The position numbers were made by a program, and so were the translations under genes. A stretch of DNA of 64,000 bases from Apteryx mantelli (taxonomy: Eukaryota > Chordata > Aves > Apterygiformes > Apterygidae). Below are positions 24,610 through 37,250 of the stretch, piece after piece. Each line of letters begins with the position of its first letter. Position 1 is the first letter of the stretch. Under the pieces are notes generated by a model. That model saw only the letters and a program-made list of their open reading frames with translations. It was not told the origin of the DNA and did no database searches. The stretch is taken from positions 30,105,447 to 30,169,446 of the forward strand of contig NC_089984.1 in the NCBI RefSeq assembly GCF_036417845.1, read 5' to 3'.

Positions 24610-24725
24610 TTCCCACCTATGAATGCATACAGGGCTAATCTCCATTTATCAAAGTGCTTTTGCAGTAATCTAATAAACAGCACCGCGGCAACAGGCAAAA
24701 CCTTCATCTACATGTTAAAAATGCC
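24610..24725. promoter_or_regulatory. AT-rich candidate regulatory element
   Basis: A complex AT-rich block with ATGAATGCATACAGGGCTAA, ATTTATCAAAGTGCTTTTGC and AATCTAATAAACAG, set in GC-rich intron. The sharp composition change suggests selective constraint; this is not testable here. Confidence 0.25.
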
Positions 24726-25254
24726 CACTGGAGTATTCCTCGGGAATGTTCCTCCTTCCCAAAATGCAAGGCCTAGCTTTGTAGGAGAGAGAAAGACAGG
24801 AAGCATCTGAGAGCTCCCCCCTCCCCCCTGTGCTAGGTAATCATAGCACAGAAATTTGAGGAAAACATTGTGTTTCCCAAAAGATGGAGGCTGAGAATTT
24901 CTGTCGGCTGGGGTGGAAGATGGAGGAAATAGGGGAACAGAAACCCGTTGGGCGGCAGACCCAGGCGTCCCGAATCCCAGCTCTGCTGGCTGGCAGCTGC
25001 TTTGTATCCAGGGAACCTGTCTCTTGTTCTGCCCAGCGGAGGGAGCAGGCATTAACATTTTGAAGGTCAAGCAGAAATCGAGAGCTGACTCGGAGGTGCT
25101 GCCATGCTAGCAGGCAGGTAGCGGAGAAGCTACCGCAGAGCCGAACTAGCAGCGAGGCAGCTTTGTGGGTGCAAACGCACGGGGGGAGCGAGGAGCAGCC
25201 ACTGCTGGTCATTCTGCTCTAGAAAATGGCAGTATGGTCACAGCTAGAAATGGC

Positions 25255-25380
25255 TTCTCTGCTACACCCTGCTCTCTGATGCGGCCCCCTGGTCCCCGCG
25301 TGGCCCTCGGCACCTCCCTTAACCTTTGTGTCTCTGCTGCATCCTCTTTAAAAGAGGGTAATGAAACTGGAAGAGGGAAG
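25255..25380 (+). repeat. MIR-type SINE fragment
   Basis: The order CGTGGCCCTCGGCACCTCCC, TTAACCTTTGTGTCTCTGCT, CATCCTCTTTAAAAGAGGGT and AATGAAACTGG parallels the MIR core and tail, although diverged. Confidence 0.5.
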
Positions 25381-25824
25381 CAGCAGGCACTGGAGGCACC
25401 TTGGGCTGCCTGACAAAGCCCTGCTGATCTGCTGGAGATGTGAGGAGCTGCATTTTTGAGTCAGGAGATCAAATGCCAGCTCCGGCTGCCATCACGCTTC
25501 CTCAGGGCTGCTGCAGCTTATGCTCAGCCCTGCTTGGGGACCTGAACAGCGAGGCACCATGGCAGCGGTGGGGCCCGGAGAGAGCTGCTCTGCGGGCTCC
25601 AGCACCGAGGTCTCTGCTGGGCTCCTGTCTGCCTCTGCAGGGCACGCGTGGGAAGAGGCCATGCATGGAAATCGTTTCCATGCAGGGCTGGAAACTGAGG
25701 CTCAAATATGGATTGCGCAGATCAGCAGAACTGTCCTCAAGCACTGCGGCTCCCCCCTCTTGCTCCTTGAGAGGGTGGAGCAGGCTGGGGTCTGAGCTGT
25801 CAGGCACCAATCTCAGTCAAACCT

Positions 25825-25950
25825 GAAAGATAAATGACACTTCAGGGGCCCGAGATCAATAATGTCAAAGGCTGGTCTGTAATCAGACGAGATTAAAAAC
25901 CAATGACAGGCCTCCTCCTAGGCGCAGAAGTCAGCGTGTTAAAGAGCAAC
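25825..25950. promoter_or_regulatory. Candidate regulatory element in intron 1
   Basis: A dense cluster of TGAC/TAAT/GATTA-like words: GATAAATGACA, ATCAATAATGTCAAAGG, TAATCAGACGAGATTAAA and CCAATGACAG. It is consistent with a PBX/MEIS/HOX-type enhancer. Inferred from motifs only. Confidence 0.3.
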
Positions 25951-27239
25951 AGCAGGGGTTGGTCCTTTGCTGTTATTTCTTGGCGGTGGCTGCATCCAAA
26001 ACACTCACCCCAATCGCACCCTCCCAGGCTCCCCCGTCATTGATTCCCCCTCCTCAACATCAGCCAAATGCTGCAGCTCTCCTACACCCACCACTCTTCA
26101 CTGGGCCCCACGCAGCTGGTCTGTCTGATCCTGAGTGCTCTTGCCTCTGGAGGAGCCCATGAGCTGGAGACAGGAGAAATCCAGCCCAGGACTGGTGTGC
26201 AAGAGACTTCTGCTGTTGGGGGGTGAACAGGGGGATGCAGGAGGTAGAGGAGGGGATGGAAAGATTGCAGTGGGCCACAGCGAAGCAGGGAGCTGTTTCA
26301 AAGTTCTGGCTGTGGGTACGGCAAAGCGATATGTACCGTAAGGATACTTGGTTTTGAGGAGGGGATTGGAGAGAGAAATATGGGAAGTCAGAGCTGCTGC
26401 TGATTGTATTGACTTTGTCTTAAATACGTTGTTTTTACCTATATCTATCTGAGTGTGATGAGCGTTTAGCCAGGTAACACTGCTAGGGTTCAGGGAGGCT
26501 TGCTGTTGCTCCAGCAAGAAAGCAGTTGAGACAGGCGCTCTGCCGGGGTTCAGGAGGGCGAAGTCAGGGACCCCCTTTGCATGGGTGCAGCTGCACGTGG
26601 GCAGCAGTTGGGTGCCAAAGCTGGGGCCCGGCTTTCCCTGCCCTTGTCAAGCTGCTGCTGAGCCCCAGGATCCGAAGGCAGCATGCACGGAGAGAGGTGC
26701 GCGTTGCTCAATTTGCTGGCTTAAAATACGGTAAGGCGGCTTTCGAGTCCTGCTCTTCCTCCCTCCCCTGTTGCTGCTTGTGGCCTTGAGGGGTTAGCCC
26801 AGTTTTCTTTGCTGGTTTTGCTGGAGAGGTGCAGGTGGGGGGCGCGGGGCTGTGCCCATCTCGGAGGGCTGCCGGCATTTGAGCCTTTCACAGCAGCAGC
26901 TTTTCTCCCAGGCACGTGCTGGGCGTTGAGCCGCACGAAGCGTGGAGTGAAGCCGCGTGTCCGTGTGCTCTGGTGGAGCGTGCTTTCCCACGATCGACAG
27001 CAGCCGCAGTCCAGCCGAGATGGAGAAGGTGGCATTGATTTATTTTCAAGAGCAAGTTAAAATAAACTCCGGTCCCTTTTTTCTGCGGATCCTTAAAGGG
27101 GTACACGCTCTGCCCCAGCCCTGCGAGGCAGGGCCACACGCGGTCGCTGGGGGTTGTGCGAAAGGCCCGAGGAAATAGGGTGTTTCCTCTCTTTCCCAAG
27201 CGCAAGGGCGGTTAAAGGAGAAGGGGCCGTGCTGTTCTC

Positions 27240-27620
27240 CTGACACCGTCCCTCCCGCACGCCGGGAGCTGGAGGTGCTGGTTGCCTTTGCCCCGGGCTC
27301 CTCTTCCCCTTCCTCTGCGCTGCGCCCACCCCTTCCCCGCCAGGAAGCCTGGCCTTTGTGTGAAGTAATGCCTCCTGACATCAGCCGGGCGCCGCGATTT
27401 CCTGGCGCGAGGGGTGCGAGCGGGAAGGCAAGGGGAAGGGGGGTCGCGCTCCGCCGGGGCAGGAGGAGTTCCTCACCCGGCCGGCAGCGGCACGGCAGGG
27501 AGGACGGCTGCGGTGCTTCGGTGGGGGAAGAGCGTGGGGGCTCTGCGCTGCCTCTTCGGCATCTGCCCCCAGCTGGATGCCGAGGGGGGGATAGTCACCC
27601 CCTGCCCCGGGAGCGTGGGA
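27240..27620. promoter_or_regulatory. Intronic CpG-rich patch
   Basis: CpG-dense block in TRIM8 intron 1 with open frames on both strands that look compositional. No exon recognised. Confidence 0.35.
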
Positions 27621-28160
27621 GCGCAGCGGTGCTTTACCCACTGTTGCTGCTCAGCTTTCTGTCTGAAAGCACCCCCGGTACAGGGCTTGTCTTGCCTCTT
27701 GCTGCCTGCAAATCCACTGCTTCAGTAGGGCCTTTACCCCTCCAGGAGCGCAGGATTGAGCCGTCTTTATCTGAAGCCTGGGCCAGTGGAGGGTCCTGGG
27801 TCTCGCTCCCAGAGAGAGCAGCTTGGTGACGCTAAGCAGAAGCAGGAGGGTTGGTACCGGAGGTAGGAACAGAGCCTACATCTCCGGGGACCCAGGCCTA
27901 AAACTGGGCTCTGGGAGGATCTTGCTGTCTGCATAGACACGTTACTTTAGCAAGGGCAGAGCGCAGTTCGGCTGCAGAGAGGTTTGCAGGGTGTGGGCTC
28001 TTGGCCTCCTCTTAGAAAGGGGCTAATGCAACACATGAGAATTGGCCAAATGCCTTCCAACAAGACGCCACCGCTGGCGTCTTGCCAGGAGCTGGGGGCT
28101 TTGCATCTATTTAATTTAAGATGTGTTTACAGACGGATGGTGTTTTGCAGCTGGCTGGAA

Positions 28161-28241
28161 ACTACAGGTCCCAGCATGCTCCCTTGCATGTCACCTGGCT
28201 GCTGAGCGCCGGCGGGAGCATTGTACTGTGGGACTCGTAGT
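28161..28241. promoter_or_regulatory. Inverted pair of ZNF143/STAF-like sites
   Basis: The left arm ACTACAGGTCCCAGCATGC (28161-28179) closely matches the ZNF143/STAF binding word ACTACAATTCCCAGAATGC. About 40 bp further (28218-28241) the complementary strand reads ACTACGAGTCCCACAG followed by TACAATGC, a looser match with a few extra bases. Together they form an imperfect palindrome. It could be a true regulatory pair or the inverted ends of an old short DNA transposon. Confidence 0.5.
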
Positions 28242-29729
28242 CTCTGCGCTCACAGCTGCGGGGGTTTTACTGCCGTGGAAGAGGACTTTAGTTTAGCCTT
28301 GCTGGGCAGAGCCTGGCTGCGAAACACAGGCTTGGTCTCTGCCTTCGGCTTTCTTGTCCTCCCACCACCCACTTGCCTGATGCAAGACCAGGTTGGCCTT
28401 TTTATCTGACCAGGCTGGGGAGTGAATTGGGTCCTCTTCTTGCACATTTGCAACGTAAATATTTTGATCCCAAGTATGTTGCTGGGAACCGGGCGTCACG
28501 TTCAGGAGCTGTGATTCATTCATGTTGTTGCTGCATGGAGCACAGTGAGGCAGTGTTGGGACCCATCCCAGAGCTTTCCTGTGATCGTGCCTGTGAGCGG
28601 CTGGGCTGGCGGGGAACATGGGACATCACGTTTGACTAAATCACAGTTTGCTTGATTCCTGCAAGCAAGAAGTGCTCTGCCAGTGTAGTTAAGGACTCGC
28701 CACCTCCAAAGTCTGATGGGTGCAAGTGACTTCTGTTTCCATGAAGAGGAAGGAAGAAAGGAGGAGGGAGGAAGAACAGGAAGCGAGCCTGAACGCAGAC
28801 TCTTGCATTCCCTGGCCACTTGAGTGCAGAAATCCTGCCTCCATCAAGGTCACAAGGTGCAACGCCTCATGCCCGGTCCCAGCTAGCCTAAAAAATACAG
28901 ATGCAAAGTGATGCATGCTCAAAACCTGCTGTACATTGAGCCTCAGATGAGGCCCCTGCAGGGTTTCCCCAGTGGGATCAATGTTACACAAGAGTCTGGG
29001 TGTGTTTTAGATGGAAATGGGACAACCCGAGATGGGATGCTGAATGGATGGGCCTGTTCCAGCTAAAGGATTGCAGTGTCAGGAGCTGTCAGAGCTGGGG
29101 CTTGTGGTGTTAGCCAGCATCATTGTTGCCTTGAATCCCTCTACAGGGGCAGGTTTACCCCAGGGTTATAGAGGGAGGTTGGTGTCCAGCCTCTCATGAG
29201 TGCCAAGCAGTGGCAGGTGTTTCTCCAACACTTGCTTTCGCTGCTGGTTCTCCGCTGGTCAGAAGCTAGGTAGATCTTCTAGCGTTGCTCCCTCTGATTT
29301 GGGATGGGGTTGGGCAATCGCCGGCAAGGGAGGAGAGGCATCACTGAACCCTTCATCCCAAGGCTGCTGCCTTGTCCCCTTGCACCCACGACCCCTAGGT
29401 GGGGAGGGCGGGAGGGGAGCTGGCTCTCTTCATCCCCTTGCGTGTCTCCATCGCGTTTGGCTGACGAAGCTACGTCGTCCTCGCGCTGCTTAAAGCCAGG
29501 TGCAGGCTCTGCAGCGCCCAGATTCGTTCTGGCATCCTTCGTTAGACGGTGTTTGTTCATGCTGCATTTTTCTTTTTACTGGCTTGTTTGGACACGCACT
29601 GGTACATTCACGGCACTCAAACAGTAACGTGAGTCTCTTTCCCATTAGGAAAGGGGCCAGGATTTGGGGGGGGCTGGGAGGGCGGTTTAAGCAGTAGTTT
29701 CTGAGATATTTCCTTCTGCTGCCACACCC

Positions 29730-29965
29730 AACATGAAAGAGCAATATCCGCGGCTTCAGCTGCTATCGCAAGGCTCCGAATGTATCTCTTTTAATATAGA
29801 TTGGTATCATTTTGCATTTTAAAGTAAAAACACGCTGCAAGCTGCAGACAGCTGTCGGTTGGCAGCTTTGTTTGAACATCTGGTATTGCTGGGCTGCTGT
29901 TCAGCACGTTCTAACTATGGGATTCATAAAGATTATAATCCAGGCTTTCAGATTCTGAACAGCCG
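29730..29965. promoter_or_regulatory. AT-rich candidate regulatory element
   Basis: A complex, non-repetitive block containing TATCTCTTTTAATATAGATT, CATTTTGCATTTTAAAGT and ATAAAGATTATAATCCAGG, plus CAGCTG-type E-boxes near 29758 and 29849. Bordered by GC-rich sequence. Candidate enhancer, unproven. Confidence 0.3.
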
Positions 29966-30009
29966 CCTCTCAAAAAATGGGGGAAAGCGAAAACCCAGGG
30001 TCTTTCACG

Positions 30010-30260
30010 TACGGAGACAGTTGAGGGGGTCCTTGGTGCTTAGCAGTGACACATCGCGGTCGAAATACAAACCTTCCACAGCAGCAGAGCTCTCGCCCCG
30101 AGGTCCGGGGTTGTGCCCCTGCTCGTGCGAGCGGCTCAGGCCGCTGTGCGGTTCTGAGCCGCAAACGGACTTGCCGTACGCGGGCTTTAGTGCGTGCAGG
30201 TGTCGAAGGGCCGCTTCAGGCCCGTAAAACGCCGCGGAGAGCCTGGCGTTGGGGGAGCTG
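30010..30260. promoter_or_regulatory. Intronic CpG-rich patch
   Basis: CpG-dense stretch in TRIM8 intron 1. No exon recognised; the short open frames on both strands have no visible domain. Confidence 0.35.
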
Positions 30261-32279
30261 TAGAAGCGCAAAGTTCTCTTTTTCGCTCTCTCTTTTTTTC
30301 CAGTTTGAGTGCCGAATCCAATTGAATCTCATGTTCTTCTGGGTGGTTTCTCTTGCTGGTTAGCTGAAGCAGCAGATTCTGCTGCGACTTTGGAGTCAAT
30401 GTTTGCAACGGTTATATGCAGCAGCAGGACTATGTTTCCTTCACTTTAGAAATCAGTGGTGGAGCAGCCAAGGCTTTGAATAAAGATTTTGATGTGTCAA
30501 AACCTCGTTTTCAAGAGAGCTTGAATCCCCTTTTCTTCAAGGAACCAAAAGGTTGAGATAGCCGCATTTGTAAGTCCTATCCATTCCTCTGCAAGTTAGG
30601 CACTTTCATTGACACCTTTTAGAGTTAAGCAGCCTCTAAGCCCCTAACAGGTTTTATAAATCTTGTTAGTTGATCTGCATTTTTGCAGAGCTCTTTGAAT
30701 CCAGCATATAGGTGCATAAGTCACCTTGACTTTCCGTAAGACTTTGACTCCCAAGTCACTTTCAGGCTCCATTTGTCAGTTGGAAGTGCACAAAAAAAAG
30801 CCCCCCCCATCTTTATTAGAAAAACGGCTGCCTAGAGAAATCTAGCTGTGCTCCAGTTGGTGCAAGCCAGTAATAGGGGTGCATATAAACCCGTTCTGCC
30901 CTTGTTTGTGTTGATTTAACTTACCAGTACAAATTAAAATAGCCTTGAGCAGTTGGAAGTTTAACTAGATCAGTTGTGAGGAAAAAAAAAATCACGGCCT
31001 TTAAATCCAAGCAGAGTCTCCTTTCTCGAGCTGCGCTGAGCCCGGCGAGGGGCTTGTGCCGCGGGCGCCGCCAGGCTCCTCGGCTCTAGGTCACCATGCG
31101 AGAGGCTGCAGGTTGTTGCTCTGGCACTTTCTGATGGTCTCAGGGCTCGGATGCGTGAGAAGCAGGGGAAGGGGGTGCACGCAGGTATCGCAGCAGGTAC
31201 TCAGCTCGTAGGTGCTGTCTTTGGTTTCCTCAATAACCTCCTTGCGTGTCCGAGTCCTCAAACTGGCACCCTCCAGAGAGGAAGCTGCTGCTCAAATATA
31301 GACCCTTGCCCTCCCTGCCAGCCAGGCAGAGGGGTGGGAAGCGGAAGGGGCTGTTGTTCAGAGCTGCTGCTCAGGTCTTGCCGTGCCAGGGCTGAGCCAG
31401 GGTCGGTGCAAAGCAGAGGTCTCTGGGCAGGGAAGGGAGTCAGCTCAGTCTTCAATAGGAGGATGGGTGGAAGGGGCTGGCTGTGTTTCTCCCCTGCAGG
31501 GAGAAAGCTCTGAGATCACATAGGCCAGCTGGATTTTGAATCCAAGATGTTTGAAAGAGTGTGTCTCAATATTGCAGGGGCTGCAGATGGGGGTAGATTT
31601 GCTGCCAAGTGATGGGAGTGGGTCTTTATGGGATGACTGCTTTTGAAGGCAAGGCATCCCGCCAGCCACAGTTTGGGGACTGCTGGCCGGGACCCTCAAC
31701 TTGCGGCACATTTGGAAGATCTTGGGATACGACAGTTAGAAAAGACTGGGACGGCAGCAGACCAAGGCAGGATTGGGGGTGCTGCCAAAGTTTGTTTGTT
31801 TTTTGTGGGGGTTATGGAAGGAAAGACTCATAGCTGATATATCAGAGCAGTGATGAAGGGGGCTTGGGTGAGAAGCAGTATTTTGTGATTCAATGAACCA
31901 AGTTAAAACACTAAACAGCCACCCATTTTTGTTACCACCCGGTCCTCCTGGAGTCAGCAGACTGCTTGTGAGAGCCAGTTCAGGAGGATGATCCAGCTCA
32001 AAGTAGACTGCTTTGTTTTACTGGGTTAATTTCTCGTTTGGGTCCACGGTTGAGAAGGGGCAGGTCCGTGAAACTGGAGACAGAAGAGGGGAAAAAAGGG
32101 AGTTTGGGGCCACAGTAGCTTTAGTGTAAATTGGTTGAAGCTTTCAAGAAACCACAAGCACAGAGTGTGCTGCAGGCGGAAAGGGCAGGACTTCTTGCAT
32201 GATTTCTTACACTCTCAGAGCACACTGTGAAACCTGGTTAATCCTGTTCCTTCCCTGCTCCCCACACTGGTCAGTGCTG

Positions 32280-32352
32280 CCCTTCTCCGAGCTGGGAAAC
32301 TGGGGCCTACCATGAGGAACTGATTTGCCTGGGACAATACAGCAAGTTGGGC
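32280..32352 (-). repeat. MIR-type SINE fragment, reverse orientation
   Basis: GGGAAACTGGGGCCTACCAT, then GATTTGCCTGGGACAATACA, then GCAAG matches the reverse MIR order (GGAAACTGAGGCACAGAGAG, ACTTGCCCAAGGTCACACAG). Confidence 0.55.
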
Positions 32353-33711
32353 ACCTTCCTACGTCGCCTTCCAGAGGTTTGAGGAGCAAACTCATTTCTC
32401 TCTCCCCCAGGGTCCCTGCACTCTGGAGCACCTTAGCCTGGGCTTTTTCAGGCAGGCAGTGTCACTGCAGGGCCTGGCTTTTATTTTCTGGAATGGCAGG
32501 GAGGAGGTACAAGGATTTGATGGCAGTGTTTGTCAGCAAGGGCCAGATGTGCTCCACGTGTTGGTGTCAGTCCAAGGCCTCAAGTGGCTGGAAACAGTTG
32601 CTCAGAGTGCTTGGGTTCAGATCTGAGTCCCGAAACTTTCTACAATGTCAGAAAGTCCTGTGCCTTCCCCGTCATGGCGCTGGCTAGGTGCCAATGCTCC
32701 GGACGCCAAGTTGAGGTCCTGTGAGCTCCCAGCCCTGTCTCCGGGAAGGCAACCTGCCTGCGCGGGGGGCGTTTCATGGTGGGTTGTGCCTTAGCCTGGA
32801 GTAGGAGCCCTGTGTTGGGCAGACAGCTCAGCAGCGGGGTGAATCCTGGCATTGATTTATAAGCAGAAGGCAGTCCCAAACCAGGACGGTTTTTCCCTAA
32901 AACCAAAATAGGGGGAAAAGAGCTCCTCCCTTGCATCCCTAGTGGCAGAGAAGACACGGACCTTGTCCTTCATAAACACGAAGCCAAGCCCTGTGACTCT
33001 TTCTGGCTCTCTCTGCTCCCAGGCGAAGGCAGCCTGGACTGTCCTCCCTCCTGCAATCTGGCCGGGAGTCCTGCGGGCTGGGAACGGCTGCTGGCCGGAG
33101 TCCGCGCCCAGGCCTGGGTGGGGATCTCCTCGCGCTCCCTTCACAGCAGAGGGAAAAAAAGGTTTCTTGAGCTCCTCTCTGCCTGAGGGCCTGGTTGTGC
33201 TCGCAGCCACAGCCCTGTTGGGCCAATCCGCCCCGTTCCCTGCATCCCCCTGTCCCCGCTGTGATCTCTGTGCACCCGGCTTGCTCCAGCTGCTTTGTCC
33301 CAGGGTCTGGGCCATCAAGCAGGGGGGAGGTTTGTGCATGTGCTGAGCAGGGACAGCAGAGCAATGTGGTTTTGCATATCTCCACATCTGCAGGGACGAG
33401 GGGAAGGCAGGTTTGCAGTTTGGGAGGGGACGGGGCCCAGGTGCAGGAAGCATGGCAGCAGCCGCGTGAGCCCCATGCAGCCACGCGACGGCCTTGGCTG
33501 TGGGCCTCAGCGTGCCGGTGGGAGAGGGAGGGCTGGGAGCGAGGCCAGGGGCTCTTGGAGCTGGTCTCTGGGTCTTGCTCATGCAACACCCAAAAGCATC
33601 TGCTGTCCCCTCAGCCTCGGGTGTGCTTGGGGGAGGGCTGGACAGGATTTTTCACGTGCGTGAGTCCTGCAGGCTGCTGAAAGGGTGCTACTGAGGGAAA
33701 ACAACCTTCCT

Positions 33712-33800
33712 GGGTATCATTTTGTGAGAAAATTGAGGTCTAAAGGTGATGGAGCAGGAGCTGCGAGTCAGTGGTGAAGCTGGGCTTGTCCCCAACTCTG
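33712..33800 (-). repeat. MIR-type SINE fragment, reverse orientation
   Basis: ATCATTTTGTGAGAAAATTG, then AGGTCTAAAGGTGATGGAGC, then CAGTGGTGAAGCTGGGCTTG resembles reverse MIR (TTTTACAGATGAGGAAACTGAGG, AGTGGCAGAGCCGGGATTCG). Diverged. Confidence 0.45.
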
Positions 33801-34899
33801 TGGGGCCAAGGGCCCAGCTTAATGCCACAGCTGGTGCCACCTTGCTGAGGCATTGGGGAGTGGGTTGACAGCAAGGGACGGGACTGCGGGAGCCCTTCTC
33901 CAGCCAAGCACCGTCTCTGCTGGGTCCTCCCGGGGCAGGAGGCTGGCTGGGCACCTCAGTTTTTGGAGGGGTTCACAGCCTGCAGCATCGCCCATAGCAG
34001 GCACCCCGTATCAGGAAGGCTGTTCAGCCCCATGGTGCTGCCCTCCTGGACCTGCTCCAGGCCACGTCCAGAGCCAGCGGCCTCATCTCCCTGCTCCTTA
34101 ATCTCCCTTATCCCCCTTTGCCCCTTGAAGTGGCTGTCTGGCCCTGCTTAAAATTGGTGTCCGAAAGCTGCTGTGAGAGCCCCTGACCTCCTTCTCCCAA
34201 AGCCCCATTAGGTCCCACAGTGGCTCTGGCTGGTCACCAGGGTGAGCGAGTGCTGTCCCAGGGCCTGACGCGGGGCCTCCTTTTTGGGCGTTGGCAGCTG
34301 GGGACGTCATTGCGGGTGGGCTGGTGGGGAGGGTGGGATTGCAGGGGGATTAGGGGCAGGAGGACGCGACCTTCACTGGTAAATGTGGGTCACGCTCTGC
34401 AGCTTCCCCATTGCCTGATGGGAGAGGGCATCTTCGCTGTGAGCAGCTGGGATTTACTGACTCTCGCTGGAAGGGCAAGGGCCGATTTCCATGAGCGTCG
34501 ATGGAGGTTGGAGGAGGGAGCGCGGTTCCTCGTTCCCTGGCGTTTGGTGGGTTCGTGCTTTCTCCAACAGCTCTGCAGCTGTCACAAGCCGTGCTTGCTA
34601 CCGGATCTGAGCTCTTCCCTTTCCTCCTGTGTGGCAGCGCTGCTGGGCAGAGCGGCTGCCTTGTGCTCCAGGTTGAAATCCTGCCGGGCTGAATGTAAAT
34701 TGATTTCTGGTAGGTTGATTTGCAAATCCATTCTCTGCTGAAACAAATGAAGATATCACCTGCTTCTCACATAACCCCTTCCTTCTCCAGCAAACTCCAT
34801 CTCAGGCATGGCCTTGTGTTCCCGTTCATGCTGTGGGCCGTATAAAATGCATCGCCACAAGTAATCCCTGTGATAGAGCCCGTGGCAGCTCAGCAACAG

Positions 34900-35020
34900 G
34901 CAAAGAGCAGGAGGGGAAACAGAGGCCCAGAGAAGTGAATTAACTTCCTCAAGGTCATTCTGAAGGTCACTTTCAGGCAGAGAATAGATCCTGATTTCCT
35001 GGACTCCCGAAATCCCACTG
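34900..35020 (-). repeat. MIR-type SINE, reverse orientation
   Basis: GAAACAGAGGCCCAGAGAAG, TGAATTAACTTCCTCAAGGT, then AGGCAGAGAATAGATCCTGA follows the reverse MIR consensus closely (GGAAACTGAGGCACAGAGAG, GTTAAGTAACTTGCCCAAGG, TGGCAGAGCCGGGATTCGAA). Confidence 0.7.
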
Positions 35021-36899
35021 CTGGCCCCATGCAACACAATACTCCTTATTTTCCCTTTGCTAACAAGTTCTTCCTCTCTGCTCGATGTAAACAAGGGGAA
35101 AAGCAGTCCTTGGCTGCTGGGATCGCTGCGGTCCCTTAGCACGAGCTGCAGCCCAGGATCTGCTGCTTTGAAGGCTCAGGAGGAGCCAGCTGAGGCCACC
35201 AGTTTGTCCCCCGGCGGTCAGGGGAACGCAGCTCTGAGCAGAGCTGTTTTGGGGAGCCCAAGGCAGAGTTGCAGTCTCGCTCTGTAACCTGTGCCACATC
35301 TCTCTGCCTGGTGCTGTCCGTCTCGGCCCCGCGGCCGGACCTGCTGGGGAAGGGAAGTGGTTGCTTTCTGATCGGGTCTCCCCAGCTGCGATGTTCAGTT
35401 GTGCTGCTCTTGCTACGTGCGACTTGGGTCCTGCAGGCTGTCAAGCAAGCGGGCGCCACATTCAAGAGCCCTGACCCCTCTGTCCGGGTGCTCTTCCCCC
35501 TCCAGAACCGGCGCTGCTCTCTCCCCACTCGAGACTCGCCTCCACCCTGCAGATGCCAGTACGAATCGGAGCCCCCCACCACCACCCCAAGCTGAGCCAC
35601 GGAGCAGCTCCCCCCCTCCGAGACGGTTAGGGGCTGAGAAAAAGGGAGGGCTGATCCCCTTGCCCTCACCTTTGGCCCTGCACAGGCCGTTTCCGAGGAT
35701 CTTCCTAGGATCTGGCCTGGCTGGCAGGAATAGGGCACTGCTACTGCATATCATTTCCTTTCCGGGCATAGCTGCCGGCTGGATGCAGGACCCGGGGGAG
35801 GCCAGTCCCTGGGGAAGGGCGGGGGGGCGACGCGGGGAAGGGGCAGGCAGAAGGGGCCCCTGCACGGCAGTGACACTGCGGATCTGAGTCCCTGCCGTTA
35901 CGAAAGCAGAGCCGAGCAGTGGGGAGTGGATGCAGCGGCCCCCCCTCCCCTGCCCCGCTCGTCCCCCATCTGCCGCAGCCAGTGCGCACCGCTGCAAAGT
36001 GCGTGCTGCCCCACGGCGGTTTGGGAACAGCTGGAAGGAGCCAGGCCACCCCAGGCTACCAGATGTTCAGCTTCAGCCCGGGCACCTCCTCCTGCTGGGC
36101 TGGCGGGGGGCTGGGAAGTGGCAGGGGCTGCGCGCTGGGACATGGCTTGGGCAGCGCTGGCGACGTGTTAGATGCAGGCAGAAGAGCGTGGCTCGCTCTG
36201 CTCTCGCTGTCCTGGGGTGCTTCAGGGACAAGGGCTGACCTAAATACCTCCGGGCAGACGTGAGTCATGACTCGGAAGAAGCATCTGGCCGCTGTGTACC
36301 AGCCAAGCTGTAGTGATGCCCCATACTGAGTAGACACTGGAGTTGGGACATGGGGCTTAACCTCATGATTTCTCCTTCATGCTTCCTAGGGAAGGCTCGG
36401 AGATGTCACCTGCTTGGGCCAGACCAGGCAGTGTTTCACAGGGCGATGGGACAGGTGGAAAGTTTCTCCACCCAGCCTGGCATGAGAAGTGGGTGGAAAG
36501 TCACTGTTGCAAAAGGTGTCCTGTGTCCTCTCCCTGCAAGTCAGCGCTGGACGTTCAACCTCCAGCCAGCATTTGGGGAGTCCCCTGGCATCTAGCAAGG
36601 GGGTGTCTCTGATGCCCGTGTGCTGGGCAGCTGCTGCCCCCATCCCTAGCAAGAGCAGCTATTAATGTGCTGGAGGCTGCTCCCTTCCCCTGCCGGGGAT
36701 AAAACTGCCTGATCCTGCTCAGAGAGCACCGTGAGAAAAGCGAACCCCCGAAATAACGTGTGTGTGCTCCTGGCTAGCCGGGGGAGGTGAAGCCGTCCTC
36801 CTCGGCCCTGAGACCTCCCCTCCTGCCTGGTGGTTACTGTAAATTTGTGCAAGATGAAACCCCAACCAGAAAACATTTCCTTCCTGTCTCTGCAAACGG

Positions 36900-37250
36900 A
36901 TCGGCCTCCTGCAAGTAGCGCGGGGGCTGGAAGGAGTTTTAACGTACTGGTTCTCCCCGGCTCGGGGCCGGGCGCCCTGTCTGCAGTGGGGTAGGATGGA
37001 CGGGCCGGAAGGCCTTGGTGACAGGTTCGCTCCTCGCCTGCAGGCGCACGGGGCCTGCAGGGACGTCGGCGTCGCCCCTGCCGCCAGGCTGCAGGGCGGT
37101 GGCGTCGGTGGCACTCGCCCGCAGAGGCGTGCGCCGCGTTCGATGGGCAGCCCCGGGGGAAACCCGCCTGGCTCAGTGCCGTACCGGGGGCGCAGGTATC
37201 CTCCGCCCCCCGAGGCTGGAGAGCTCCCCCAGGCTGTCCAAGGGGATGCT
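36900..37250. promoter_or_regulatory. Intronic CpG-rich patch
   Basis: CpG-dense block in TRIM8 intron 1 without recognisable coding content. GGGGGACGGGGGGGACGGGG, a possible quadruplex former, follows near 37460-37480. Confidence 0.3.
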
